Assembly: GCF_040712315.1 (NCBI RefSeq)
Contig: NC_134016.1
Span: 25,182,390 to 25,246,389, forward strand
DNA from: Castanea sativa
Taxonomy: Eukaryota > Streptophyta > Magnoliopsida > Fagales > Fagaceae
Direction: 5' to 3'
Length of the DNA stretch: 64,000 nt
Shown here: positions 48,822-61,200 of the stretch, one piece after another
Layout of the letters: each line of letters opens with the position of its first letter
Numbering within the stretch: the stretch's first letter is position 1
The notes under the pieces: generated by a model
The model's database searches: none
Told to the model about the DNA's origin: nothing
What the model saw: only the letters and a program-made list of their open reading frames with translations
Program-made: the position numbers and the translations under genes

Positions 48822-48952
48822 CATAGAAATTCTACTCTAATTTAATCTAAGGTTATATGTGTATGAAACTCCATTTTGGAGACTTAAACCCTAACCCTTA
48901 CCCTCCACACCCCTCAAGCATTTATACTTGTAGAGTAACCATCACGCCAAGG
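48822..48952 (-). mobile_element. tRNA-derived SINE, older copy
   Basis: On the - strand it is similar throughout to the SINE at 55853-56011, including the B-box-like GGGTTTAAGTCTCC and TACTCTACAAGTATAAATGC. It has no A-tail and no clear duplication. Confidence 0.65.
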
Positions 48953-49213
48953 TATAACTCTTGTAATGTTACCCCAAATGTAACTAGCATTCGTACCATA
49001 TCAAAGTTTAAAGCCATTTAGTTTTGGTTTGGACAAGTGGCCCTAACTCTCAATTGACTAAAGGCTTAGTAAGGTATGAGTTTGTTCGTCAAACCCATAT
49101 CAAACTTATTACCAATTCCTTGAATGTTTTGTATTTTCACGAGCATTTTCATGATTTTTTTTTTTTTTGGTTTGGGCTCGCCTCATATATTAAATAAGCC
49201 TAAAACTAAGGAT
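48953..49213. other. Spacer between SINE and LINE
   Basis: No feature seen except a T-run near 49157-49170. Confidence 0.4.
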
Positions 49214-49266
49214 TGAACTTGGCTTCTTTTTTTTTTTTTTTTTTTTTTAATAAGCTCTAATGCTTA

Positions 49267-52200
49267 TTATTCAAGGAGGCCAAAAAGACCAGCCTGTAAT
49301 ACAGATGAGCTATCTGGTGGTACATTTTCCATCCAGACTTGAGATTGAGAGACAAACTTAGCTCGCCTTGCTAGAGAGTGAGCTAATGCATTACATTGCC
49401 TTCTAACATGAGTAAAATTTATCAATGACAAATAAGAAGCAATAAAGTTGATGTCCTTGACTAAATGACCGAAGCATGATAATGAATAAGAGTCTTCTCG
49501 AAGTGCTGTCATGAAGATTTGAGAATCACTCTCCAAAACAATGTTTCTGAATCCCATCTCCACAGCCAGTTCAAGTCCCCTCTATGCTGCCAACGCCTCC
49601 ACCTTTATCACCGAAGAAGGCAGGGGAATACGTTCAGAGAGAGATACCAAGACCCGTCCATGTTTATTCCTAATCACCACCCCTAGACCCGCTGTATTGT
49701 CTACAACAAAAAGAGCTCCATCCACATTTACTTTGTACTGAGAAGGACCTGGTGGCTGCCAACTTGTTGATGGACGTCCCATAGGTTCTGTCTGAGCTAT
49801 GTTGTGGTGTAAATAGTCATTCAATTGCTCCTTAGCTTGCTGCAATAGGTGGTCCATGTGTCCTACCTTTTTTCCCAGCCTAAGGTTGTTCCTACGAGTC
49901 CATAAAGCCCAAATCACCATAGCAAACAGGGCAGGCTCCCTATTTTCTGCAAAAACAGTCCCCAAGAGATCAATAAAAGACACCACTTTTTTTAAATCAT
50001 CGTCGCTCCATTGTGGCATTTTTTTTCCAGAAATCTTCCTACTTCGGACAACTATATAAAGCATTCTTCATATCTTCCTTCATTTCTCGACACAAATCAC
50101 AGCAATCATCCTGGATAATCTTGCGCCGAACCAAGTTCTCTTTAGAAGGCAGATAATTTTTTGCTGCTCTCCAAACCAGATTCTTGACTTTGTTAGGCAC
50201 GGGAAGGTTCCAAATGGCTTGCCAAAGTGGTTTTAAACCTGAAAAATTAGATTGTTCAGGTTGTGCATTCTCAAACTCCCTTTGTAGAAATTGATACCCG
50301 GATTTGACAGTGTATTTTCCTTTTGGATTATAGGGCCATGTGAGCAGATTTGGCTAATTTGTGCAACATAGGGGTGTTGTGTGTATGGTCTACACTTCAA
50401 AACTCAGCAACATGTTCTCCATTACCTCAGTTTTCCATTGCTTCTGCATCGGGTCAATCAGTGAACTCACCTTGACTCCCATCAGTGCTTCAGGTCGAGG
50501 GGATGACACTCTTGGAGAGTGTTTTCTAGGCAACCACCTATCCTCCCATATGTCTACAGACTGGCCATCACCTATCCTCCATATCGCTCCTCTTTTAATG
50601 ACTTCTCTGCCTCTAAGTATACTGCGCCAAGCATATGAAGCTGAGCTGGGGTTGGCTGCCTCCATGATTGTGCTATTTGGAAAAAATTTTGCCTTAAACA
50701 CCCTATAAAATAATGATGTTTTGTCATGTAGAAGTCGCCAAGTTTGCTTCGCCAATAATGCATCATTGAACCTTGCTAAATCCTTAAACCCCATTCCGCC
50801 TTGTGTCTTAGGTTTGCAAAGTTCCTCTCATTTAATCCAATGGACCTTTTGGCCCTCTCCCCTCTGCGCCCAAATTTTTATTTTTATTGTTGATAAGAGC
50901 CTCTATTTCATGACATAACCCAATTGGCAATTTAAAACAAGACATCGTATAAGTAGGAAGTGCTTGAGCCACTGCCTTGATTAACACTTCCCTTCCCGCT
51001 TGTGATAGCAATTTCCCTTCCCATCCTTGTAGCTTTTTCCACACCCTTTGCTTTATGTTGTCAAAGATCTCCTTTTTCTACCTTCCAATAAAAGATGGCA
51101 GCCCCAAGTACTTCTCATATTGTTGGACCACCGGAACCCCTAACGCTTGCTTAACTGAATCTTGCATATCTTGGGATGTGGACTTGCTGAAGAAAATGGT
51201 GGTTTTATCTCGGTTTATCTGCTACCCCGATGCTCTTTCATAAGTATCCAATATTTCCAACAACTTCTAACAATCATTATCTCATGCCTTGCAAAAAATA
51301 AGACTGTCATCTGCAAAAAGGAGATGGGTTAGTTTCGGACCTTTACGGAAAATGGAAACCCCTCTAATTTCTCCCAAATCTTCAGCTTTTTTCAACAAGC
51401 CATGGAAGCCCTCAATGCATAATAGAAAAATATATGGGGAAAGAGGGTCCCCCTGGCGAAGCCCTCTAGTTGGCACAATGTTTCCATGTGGCTCTCCATT
51501 TATCAAAATTGAATAAGTGGCTGTAGATATGCATCCCATCATTAGCTTCACCCAAGCCTCACAAAACCCCATTTTTTTCATCAATTTCTCTATGTACAAC
51601 CATTCAACCCTATCATAAGCTTTACTCATATCCAATTTAAATGCCATATAACCCGTATTGACTGTGCTATGATTTCTCATGTAATGCAAAGTTTCAAAAG
51701 CGACCATAATGTTATCAGAAGTCAAACGATCTGTCATAAAAGCACTTTGTTGTTCAAACACTATATTGGGCAACACCTTTTTCAACCTATTTGCTAGAAC
51801 CTTAGAATATACCCTATAGAGGACATTACTAAGAGAAATAGGTCGATATTGGGAGATATATTCCGGGTTTTTTACTTTGGGGATTAAAGTAATAAAAGTG
51901 TGACCAAGTGAGGATGGAAAAGTGCCTGTGTTCAAATACATAAGAATAGTATCTGTTACATCACTTCCAACAAAAGGCCAATAATTTTGGTAAAAAATTG
52001 GGGGCATACCGTCTGGGCCAAGTGATTTTAGTGGTGCCATTTGTTTGAGAGCAACCTCTACCTCATGTGCCGTGAAGTCCCCCATTAAATCTGAGTTCAT
52101 CTCTTCAGTCACTACATGTGGAATTTGCTCCAAAATATCATCAAAGCTGGTAGGATTTGAAGAAGTGAACAGCCCTTGATAAAATTCCACCACTGTGTCC

Positions 52201-53357
52201 ACCATACTTCACTAATCAGTGCACCATCTGCCCTCCCTATTATAGATTCCTTTGATTTAATTTCGGCGCCTACGTTGAGAAGCTTTGCTATGAAAATACC
52301 GGGTGTTTCCATCTCCACCTCTAAGCCACTGAATTTTAGATCTTTGAGACGACATTTGAGCTTCACGGTCCAACAATAGATTAATTTCTTGTTCAAGCCT
52401 TCTCACCCGAGCCACATCTCCTCCTCTGCTTGCTGCTAGTTCGGCCTTAGAGAGAAGTTTTCTTTTCTCCTTTAATTCACGCCTCACACTCCCAAAACTT
52501 GTCTTACTCCACTTCGAAAGAGCTTCCCCACAGTTCTGAATTTTTTTAATCACCTTGTTACACTCCGTAGCTTCAATGTCTCTCTTCCAAACTGCTTCAA
52601 TGGTTGCTCCACATCCTTGCTCAGCCATCCACATCTGTTCAAACCTGAAGGGTTTTTGCTGGCTGCACTCCATACCTTCTGGCCGGATCAAAACCGCTTT
52701 ATGGTCAGATGCCGTCACGTCCAAATGGTACACCTTTGTATCCGGAAAATTTGAAAACCAATCATTTGTTGCTACAACTCGGTCCAAACGCTCCCATATT
52801 GTATAGTTCTCAAAATGTTTATGCCAAGTGAACATGGGTCCCACAAAACCCAAGTCCATAAATCCGCATTCATCTAGTACATCTCTAAAGGCTTGCATTT
52901 GTCCATGTGGTCATGTTCTTCCCCCAATTTTTTTTGATTGCTTTGTGATCTCATTAAAGTCCCCTGCACACAACCAAGGCGCATTTCATCTTGATTTCAG
53001 ACTTCTCAACCTTCCCCAAGCTTCATGCCTTTTTTGAGTGTCTGGTTCCCCATAAAACCCCTTAAATCGCCACTCCCCTTCCTTATTCTTTTTTATTGTA
53101 CTATCTATGTGATTTATTGAAAAAGTCTCAACTGTTAAATCAAAGCCCTCCTTCCAAAAAAGCACCAAACCCCCAGTTTTATTTCTCCTAGGAGCAATAA
53201 ATTTATTCTTCATCTTTAAACAATCTTGCACTAACACAAGCCTTGCTTCATCCATCCATGTTTTGGCTAAAAACACCACGGAGGGATCTTTTGCCCACAC
53301 CATCTCTGCAAGCTGATTTTCTGTTCGTTGGTTCCCAAGCCCCGACAGTTCCAACAT
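49267..53357 (-). pseudogene. LINE ORF2 (endonuclease, reverse transcriptase, RNase H), broken
   Basis: Order on the - strand: endonuclease part (WLCAGDFNEI, SDHKAVLI, WLRGGDGNTRYFHSKASQRR); RT from about 52205 (SLGPDGMPPIFYQNYW, YRPISLSNVLYRVYSKVLANR, RGLRQGDPLSPYIFLLC and the catalytic LLFADDSLIF); a stretch at 50794-50390 (GFKDLARFNDALLAKQTWRL); then an RNase H at 50064-49267 (KVNVDGALF, KVEALAA, LESDSQ, ANALAH-like QCNALAHSLA) with D, E and D in place. Many in-frame stops occur: two TGA near 52985 and 52911 where arginine is expected, several near 52200-52260, TGA and TAGs near 51282-51210, and a TAG in the RNase H near 49578. At least two frameshifts lie between 51282 and 50064. Not functional. 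Confidence 0.9.
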
Positions 53358-53405
53358 AAAATACTCATTGGTTCTAGCAGGGCTGGGAACCAGCCTCCGC
53401 CAATA

Positions 53406-54830
53406 TCAATTTGTTTTTCTTACCCCCCTAAGAAACCCTTCTCTTCTTCGATAACTCAGTTTGGCCTTCATTATTATCCCCCTTATTTTTTCACCTAGGA
53501 TGTCCTCCATCTCAATATCACTCCCCATATTTGTTCTGCTTAACCTTTTCCAAGTTGCACCCTTCTCTATTGTTGGAATTTTATTTTCACTAATAGCTAA
53601 CAATGGCTCACGTGATAGTGGAGTTGAAAGTAAAGGCTGCTGTGCACGTGGGGTTTGAATGTCCACAGGTTGCCCTTCATCTAGTGATAATGATGCTAGC
53701 AAATTTTCCTTCCATGTGTCAGCTAAATTTTTGGCTGCTATAGTTATCTTAGGGTCAAACCTATTTAATTCATAATCAATCTCCCTAATTCTCTCCTCAA
53801 ATAACTCATCAGCTGATCTACTCTCCCCTAAATTCATTGACTTCAAATTCAAATTTTCTGGGATTCCCGAACCAGAGGAAATTGGACTTGAATATCGCGG
53901 ATTATCCTCCTGAAAATCCGGAACATTTTTATACTGCTGCAAATTGTCTGTGCTTTCCTTTTCTGACTTGATTGTCTCTGGCGAGGGCTTCCCTATACAA
54001 ATCACGACCACCGGTGGCTTCCTCGCTGCCTGGGTTGGTGTAGCAGACTGTTCTTTTCCCTTTTGAGTGTAGAAACCTAGAACCTTAATCACATGTTTCC
54101 TCGATGGAATAAAAGGTGGTGCACGAATCCATAGTCCAAACTGCTGAGACTCCTTTAACAAACTGCCTTCAGATTCAATCCATTGTTCACAATCCCTATC
54201 ATCATGTGTAAGGCAGCCACACCAATAACATATATTCGGGAGTCGTTCATATTTAAACGACACCCATAATTCCTTACCAATGTCAAGAGAGATCACCCTA
54301 CCACTACACAAAGGTTTTGAAATATCAATGGTGACTCTGACTCTGATAAATCCTTCCCCTTCATACTCGTTTTTATCCGTCATCGCATTTACTATTCCAA
54401 TGGCTTCACATATCTTTTCAGCCACTCTTCTGTTCCTGAAACGGATTGGTATATCATGCACCTGCACCCAAAACTTAGCCCACTTGAACTCCAACTCTGT
54501 CAGGTCCGCCTCCTTATCATAATTCTCCAGCACCATCAAATGCTTATCAAAACTCCAAGGCTCAGTTGCTATAATTATTTCCATTTCGCTTTTATCGTCA
54601 AAGGTAAAGAGAACGATATGATCCCCTTCCCTCTGAACTTTGAATCTGTTTTTTGTTCTCCATATTGGTGTGAAAGTTTTAGTAATAGCATCTAGATTAA
54701 GAGCGCGCTTGGTGAAAAATTTAACTGCCAAAACGTGTTCTATCTCTGCCTGTTCTTTCGTTAAACGAAGGTCTGATCCTTCATTCTCCGATAATGTAAG
54801 GCAACTCCAGGATTTGGTTAGGTCTTCCAT
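53406..54830 (-). CDS. LINE ORF1 protein (DUF4283 plus CCHC zinc knuckle), open
   Basis: The frame encodes 474 residues without interruption. Residues ~30-150 are a DUF4283 domain typical of plant L1 ORF1 proteins (VLAVKFFTKRALNLDAI, FKVQREGDHIVLFTF, EPWSFDKHLMVLENYD, FWVQVHDIPIRFR). Residues 201-214 form a zinc knuckle C-x2-C-x4-H-x4-C (CYWCGCLTHDDRDC). The rest is a polar, probably disordered tail. Such proteins are thought to bind the element's RNA and escort it. The start ATG follows a ~176-bp leader. It is the only long open frame of this element; ORF2 downstream is broken. Confidence 0.88.
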   Translation of the reverse strand: MEDLTKSWSCLTLSENEGSDLRLTKEQAEIEHVLAVKFFTKRALNLDAITKTFTPIWRTKNRFKVQREGDHIVLFTFDDKSEMEIIIATEPWSFDKHLMVLENYDKEADLTELEFKWAKFWVQVHDIPIRFRNRRVAEKICEAIGIVNAMTDKNEYEGEGFIRVRVTIDISKPLCSGRVISLDIGKELWVSFKYERLPNICYWCGCLTHDDRDCEQWIESEGSLLKESQQFGLWIRAPPFIPSRKHVIKVLGFYTQKGKEQSATPTQAARKPPVVVICIGKPSPETIKSEKESTDNLQQYKNVPDFQEDNPRYSSPISSGSGIPENLNLKSMNLGESRSADELFEERIREIDYELNRFDPKITIAAKNLADTWKENLLASLSLDEGQPVDIQTPRAQQPLLSTPLSREPLLAISENKIPTIEKGATWKRLSRTNMGSDIEMEDILGEKIRGIIMKAKLSYRRREGFLRGVRKTN

Positions 54831-55018
54831 TGTCTTAGATAAAAAAAATAAAAAACTGTATCCCAGTAACCCACGAAAAAGAAACCCACAAAGCCTCCCA
54901 GGTAACCTTGTTACCTAGAGGTACTACGACACCTTCAAAGAAGGGACTGCAATTCTACAGCCTAGGAGAAGAGGGAAGACCCACTTTCACTAGCAAAGAG
55001 AAACCATGAACTTGGCTT

Positions 55019-55834
55019 ATTTATAAACAAACAAATGTGAACAAGCTTTTCTTCAAACTAAAAACAAGCTATTTATGAATGACTTAGTTCATTTTATAGC
55101 CCCAATGAAATGAGTATTTTTCAAACATGAATATTATCAAAACAAATTGTTGGGTTTAGACCCCTATTAAAACACTGTATTTAACTGATTTTAGGGTAAA
55201 CATCATAATTTGGTTAATTATGGAAGCCTTAGGTTAAATAAACAATCATCAATATCATGCATGTGCGGAAATATAAATGAGACAAGATATAAGGATCTAG
55301 GATACCAATGAAACAAAATAGTTTTCAAAGGGAAAATTTGGGGCAATCAATCCCATAATGAACAAATCCACTATCAAATAGAAGTTCACTGATTAAATAA
55401 CCTTATTCTTCGTAAACTTAACTATAGTTAACCAATTGAGTTTTGGGATCCATAGAAGTCTCTGATATGAATGTGTTTCAAACGTGAACCTCCAATCCAC
55501 GACTCCAAGACCACTCGTGAAGGTTTTCTTCAACGTAGACCTCCAGTTCATGACTTCAAGAGTACACTTGAAGGTTTAGATCTAGCACTTTTGATGACTA
55601 GTATGCAGGAACTTTAGATCTATCAATTTAGATTATATGTAGATTGATTTCTAGTGGTGACTTTGAAAGGAAAAGGTACAAAACCTTTTTGATCTCAAAT
55701 GAGTAGCTCCAAAGTCTTCTCAAAACGTATCTTATGGTTTCCTTTATTTACTAAGTGAAATAGATCTAAAACCCTAATTACTTGATGGGTTGGCGAGCTG
55801 AAAATCCAAATCTGCATAATCACACTTCAATCGA
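55019..55834. other. LINE 5' flank, unassigned
   Basis: A possible LTR start TGTTGGGTTTAGACC lies at 55148, but a matching end was not convincing. No coding signal. Confidence 0.35.
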
Positions 55835-55852
55835 TCAAAATTTTTAGTTCCT

Positions 55853-56011
55853 TTTTTTTTTTTTATACAAGATAGAATTATACTCTAGCCTAATCTAAGT
55901 GTATATGTGTGTGAAGCTCCCTCCTGGAGACTTGAACCCCAACCCTTGCCCCCCCCACCCCACAAGCACTTATACTTGTGGAGTGACCATCGCACCAAGG
56001 GGATGCGGTGG
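55853..56011 (-). mobile_element. tRNA-derived SINE, 159 bp, 18-bp TSD
   Basis: TCAAAATTTTTAGTTCCT flanks both sides (55835-55852 and 56012-56029). On the - strand it begins CCACCGCATCCCC, has an A-box-like TGGTGCGATGGTCA (55997-55984) and a B box GGGTTCAAGTCTCC (55939-55926), and ends TTGTAT plus an A-run. These are a pol III promoter and a poly-A tail, as in plant SINEs. Confidence 0.88.
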
Positions 56012-56029
56012 TCAAAATTTTTAGTTCCT

Positions 56030-57243
56030 AAATAGCTTGAAACAATCAAATTCATGTTCTTGCACACTGAATACTAGAAGCTTGAGCACTTGTCTAGAAA
56101 TTCCCATAGACTCTAAACATTATAACAAGACAAGTTTTTATTTACGTGTTTGCCAATACAAATCTTGATATTCAAATCCTAACAAAAATGTTGCAACAAA
56201 ATGGAAGATGATATTCTAATGGAATATTTGATTTTGTATATTGAAAGTGAAATTGTTGTGAAATTTAGTACAAAATCAATCATAAATGATTTTCGGGATT
56301 TAAAATAAGGTTGATTTTCATTTTGATATATCATAAATGATTGAGTTAAAATGTATCAAGGAAATTTTATTTCTTTTATTTTGTTACGGACAATGTTTTC
56401 CTCCAAACTAGATTAGAGAAATCTCTTTTAACTTAACATGTGGTGGTTTAAAAAACCATCAATGTATATTAAATCACATTTTAATTAAATAACTAAAATT
56501 TTCACTTGACTATATTAATAGGTCATGTAACTAGAAGTACACGTGGATGATTTGTTAAGTTGCTATGTAGTGGATTGGAGGAACTTGCCTCCAAACTGGT
56601 TGTGAGAAAAATTCTGTCATTTTTTAAGGACAAAATTTGGCTCCAAACACCAATAGAAAATTATATTTGTCTTTGTCACTCACTTAACCCAAGTAATTAA
56701 GTGATCATGTGCATTGCACATAATAATGACAAATGTCATCTTCCTATTGGTGGTTAGAGCTAAATCTTTTCCTTTTGTTAATTCTAAATAGATACTAACC
56801 TTTTTTTTTTTTTGCTTTTTTTTTTTTTGTGAGGAAAAGATACTAACTTTATTAATCCTAAATTTTAGTATATTTCTTATTTTTGATTGACCAAATAATT
56901 TTGGTTCATTTTAATTCGGTCTGTAAAGATAAAACCTTGGTTCGGTAGATGTTGGTTTAACATGCTAAGAATTGCAAGTCACCACCTATAGCCAAAGCAG
57001 ATTTGGCCAAGTTTGATTAATTCAAATAACATGACAGAATGCTCTAGGATATCAAGAACATCGGCCAAATTGCAGTCGAAATTCATATTGAGTAGACCAT
57101 GAAGATTTTTATCGTCTTTGTGCTTTATTGATATATATTACGCAATTACATTGAGACACCAAATTTCTATGACAAGTTCCAATGGAGGGAGAGCAAGAAC
57201 TGATGCAATGATATTTGAGAAAGAAAGTTTGCAAGCAGCATTA
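56030..57243. other. AT-rich stretch
   Basis: No gene or element borders apart from the T-run insertion at 56800-56837. Confidence 0.4.
56800..56837 (-). repeat. Possible tail-only insertion with 10-bp duplication
   Basis: About 38 bp, two T-runs split by GC then GTGAGG, lie between copies of AGATACTAAC (56790-56799 and 56838-56847). On the - strand this would be TTCCTCAC followed by A-runs. Confidence 0.5.
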
Positions 57244-57248
57244 ATTGT

Positions 57249-59035
57249 TGTTAAGGACCAAAATTTGACAAGAAAGCCCATTCTATGAAAAGTAAGGAAA
57301 GACCATGGGCCTTAACAAAAGAAGGCCTAATTCATGAAGTTAAGAAGGATCATAAATGCCCAAAGTCCAAAAAAGAAGAAAAAAGAAAGAAATAATAATA
57401 ATAAAGAAGATGACCCAGACTTAGTCAGGCCAGAGGACATGCAACAAGAAAAAAGATCTCGGTCAGACCAGAGTATATGTAGCAAAAAGAATCAACATCA
57501 AGCCCCTAGGACCTTGATGTGTCCTTTTGAAGCCTTGAGAAGAGGACATTGGCTGATATATGGGAAAGCCAAGGTGTATGTTCAGGTATTATCTTTGTAA
57601 CCCATGGTCCAAGCCCATAGGATCCTGAGTTGGTAGTAAGGGAGAAGTGGTTTGGTTGGTAGGGAAGTGATTTCTGGTGAAAAGAGGATCTCGAAGGTTT
57701 TCCTTAATTCATATATTTGCTTGGAATGCATGGACCAATGGAAAACTCAGTTCCTCCATGTGCATGACACCTCCCCACAATTTCCTCGTAGTTGTCACTT
57801 TCAATCAAAGTTGTCATCCATTGCATTGAGCAGCCACCCACTCTTTTGGCTTTTCAAGAAGGAATCTTCCATTTGTAGCTAAAGCCAAATGCCTCTTTTG
57901 AGTTATAATTGCCCAATTAAGCTAAACCTCTGTCCAATGCACTATTTTCAGGTTCTAGAGGATATGGTTTTACCTAGCAAACCAAGGACGTCCTCGCTTA
58001 GGGTACTAGACCATGTCCACTATAAAAGAAACACTAAGGCATAGCAGAAGGGAGAGAAAAGTGGGGATTCAAATGGAGGGAAAAAATGGAGAGTTCAAAG
58101 GTTCAAAAGGATAATTCTTAGAGCTTTAATGGCCTAGCAAAGTATTGAAAAAGGAACAAAATAAGAGAGCCAAAGAAGTGGAATTCATCCCATATCCTTG
58201 AGATCATTCAAAATATCACTTAGCCTCCAAAGAAATATATACCAAAACATGCACACGCCAGATATCACTCTCTCTCACAAAATCCTCCTCACTAGACTAT
58301 CATGGAAGGCAATGCCAAAGCAAAGCTACTTGGACTTGAGTTCCAAATTCCACAAGTCTTTTGCAAAAGCACTAAACCTGTGAGAATTTGGGCCTAGATT
58401 CTCGTGGCTGACTCATTCTTATGAAATTTATTTTCATATATGTATATGTATTAGAATGTATATCCTAATTTGAGGAATTAATAATTATTTGAAAACATGT
58501 GTATTGTATAATTGTTCTTATGCAGGACCTATAGAGGTAAAGAAAAAGGACAAAACTCTATTACATAATAAGCATGGAGAAAGATCTTATAGTTCAAGGA
58601 ATCAGCATTCTGGGTTCCATAGATTACTGATCTAGTACCCTTGGGAACCACGACATCACGTTCGGGGTACCATGACATCACGCTCGGGGAACCAAGTGAA
58701 TGAACTCTTTTGAATGTTCACACAATAAAAGATAAGTCTTATATATTCTATTTCAATCTCCATGTCATTGTGAATATTATAAATAATTATTTTACTTATT
58801 TCATAAGAGTAAAGCGCCATTTTATGACATTAAAACACTTATAATGGTATTTTATTGCTTAGGAGGAAATCGCAGTTTTGTCTTGAGGAGCTTTATGTGA
58901 CTTGCGTATAAACCGGTTCATATAACGACCCTAAAAGGCCGAGGAGAATGGGACCCAGTCCAACCATCCATCCTTGGAGGCCCAAGATCTCCTGTCATCA
59001 ATGGACTTGGGTACTTTCTAAAAAAGGTACCCACA
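57249..59035 (+). mobile_element. Solo LTR, 1787 bp, TSD ATTGT
   Basis: It starts TGTTAAGGACC and ends GGTACCCACA, with ATTGT on both sides (57244-57248 and 59036-59040). Short frames inside have no known domain. The start resembles that of the candidate LTR at 11896 (TGTAAGGAC), so the two may be distant relatives. Confidence 0.85.
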
Positions 59036-59196
59036 ATTGTTATCATTATTATTTAACTATTTTGGTTAAAATTGAAGGACTAGTTGATGCAATTGGAACT
59101 GTTCAAATTATGCAAGGCCTGACAAAACTCTAAGGTATTAATGATAATACCAATTTTTCATATAAAAATCAAATAAGATCAACCATGAAGATTCAC

Positions 59197-59211
59197 GTTT
59201 CTCAAAAAAAA
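59197..59211 (+). repeat. Tail-only mini-insertion, perfect 16-bp duplication
   Basis: 15 bp (GTTTCTC plus an A-run) lie between identical copies of AACCATGAAGATTCAC (59181-59196 and 59212-59227). No other sequence is inserted. Confidence 0.65.
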
Positions 59212-59227
59212 AACCATGAAGATTCAC

Positions 59228-60247
59228 AAAGATGGAATCTTCTACTATGCTATTTAACAATAATTAACCGATATCTCGCGCGATGCATTTTGATAAATTT
59301 TGTAAGAAATTATTTATGTCTTATTGATTTTATGAATATTGTTATTGTTAGTCACAGACTCATAGTTAATCTATGAAATTTTCTACTAAAACTAAATTTA
59401 AACTAAATACATTGGGGGAAAATTCCTCTAATTCATGCAACTAAGAAATGTCACCAAATCACATAGTTCACATTATCACTTACAAACATGTTGGTTCTTA
59501 GGTGTCTTTCTTGTATAATTTATGCTTCATATACTTGGTAAGGATTTGTTTTTGGCTGCTTTTAGTTCAATTAAAATTTAAAGATTAAATTGTGATATTA
59601 TTACATCACTATGACATTATTTTTTCTATTGTTATATCATGGAATTTTAGAAGTTTTTATAGTTAATATGCATCATACGGAATATCCAAAATATAAATCG
59701 GCACATAATATGAAAAAATAAGTCTAAATATATTACAATGCTACATAAGTAAAAACGTACACATAAATTCTAAACAAAATATTTAAGACGAACATAATAT
59801 TTTGAAAATTAACATACCTCTCAAAAAGAAAACCAAAGATATTGTGAGAAAAATTATGGAAGTTTAATTTTTAAGTCCAATGAAAAGGAAGATTTATATT
59901 GGATAAATGTGGAGACAAATAATATTTACTTGATTCATTGAATTCGACTCTTGCAATTCTACATTGTAGTTAGTTTTATCCAGAAAATTGAAAAGTTTCC
60001 TTAATTCTTATATTTCCCATGACTTTTTAGATTCATCCGTATCTATTCAAAACAATAAGTTATAAATATATACAAAATTTTTTCTTTTCCATTAAAAAAA
60101 AAACATTGAAATAAATGCATTTGTCATTACTTAATAGTTTGACATAAATGCTAAATGTGAATAAGGTGGAAGCTTAAATGAAAAGAATGTCATACAATGT
60201 GCCCCTTGGCAAAACCTTATGCTTTCTCACATGAATTCTTTACTTGT

Positions 60248-60249
<2 letters not shown>
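59228..60249. other. AT-rich intergenic stretch
   Basis: No coding or element signal. Confidence 0.45.

Positions 60250-60326
<77 letters not shown>
60250..60326. repeat. (CA)n(TA)n compound microsatellite
   Basis: About 40 bp of CA repeat followed by about 35 bp of TA repeat and a short GATT run. Confidence 0.95.
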
Positions 60327-60327
<1 letters not shown>

Positions 60328-60442
60328 ATTGATTGATTGGGGGCAATGCCGCCTACCATGACCTCTCCTAAAACCTGCATAAATGAGAGCTTTGTCCACC
60401 AAGTACAATATATTTTTAATAAATTTCTTCTGAAAAACTAAG

Positions 60443-60871
60443 GATATGTTTGGCAACTGTTTTTTATTTTTTTTTCCTTATTTTCTGTTTTCAAAAACAA
60501 TTTTTTATTTTTGAAACTAAAAAACTTATTTGGTAACCCAAAATGGACAGATAATAAAAACTGTTCTCAAAACTCAATTTGTGAAGGAAACTAAAAAGAT
60601 GCAAAAGACTGTTTTTAGTTTCTAATTTTCAAAAGTTAATGAAAATACACATTTAATTTAATGAATTTGTCTCATTTAATGAGTTAGCATTAAATTTCAA
60701 ATTCTAGTAACAACATAATTTAGTATTTTCTATTTTTTCTTCAAATTTTTTTTTTTTAATTTCAACTAATCAAACATGTTTTTTATTTCAAAAATACAAA
60801 AAAAAAAAATCTTTATATTTCCTAAAACAAGTTTTTAAAAATAGAAAACAAAAACTATTACTAAACATAAC
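60443..60871. mobile_element. MITE, ~429 bp, with imperfect inverted ends
   Basis: The left end GATATGTTTGGCAACTGTTT resembles the inverse of the right end (GTTATGTTTAGTAATAGTTT). CTAAG flanks both sides (60438-60442 and 60872-60876). It has A- and T-rich arms that could fold together, and no coding capacity. Confidence 0.6.
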
Positions 60872-61142
60872 CTAAGAAGGTCGAAAAGAGTATATAGTCA
60901 ATGAGAAGTCTAGAGGCATCCAAAATTTCACTAAATATTTCACACTATCTCTTGCTTCTAAATTGTGGTGGAACTTGGTGAGGTGAATGCTTTGAGAGTG
61001 AAATTTTCAGTGTAATTTTTGGTGATTGCAGCAAGACTCTATGACAATGTAGGTGAATTATAATTGATATGACATCATGTGATGGAAACAGAGAGAATCA
61101 ATCTCACAATTTTTAATTTGAAATAGCTTTTTAATTGGTCTT

Positions 61143-61200
<58 letters not shown>

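Larger units (their letters stand above)
49226..55006 (-). mobile_element. Near full-length plant L1 LINE, 5.8 kb, 12-bp TSD
   Basis: TGAACTTGGCTT flanks both ends (49214-49225 and 55007-55018). On the - strand it has a ~176-bp 5' leader, ORF1, ORF2 (endonuclease, RT, zinc region, RNase H) and an A-tail preceded by GCTTATT. The leader and ORF1 suggest that it is complete or nearly so at the 5' end. Confidence 0.92.

Noticed and set aside
55148..56154. Possible LTR starting TGTTGGGTTTAGACC with CAAAT repeats
   Set aside because: The only matching CAAAT would give an end CCAATA, and CAAAT is too common in this AT-rich DNA.
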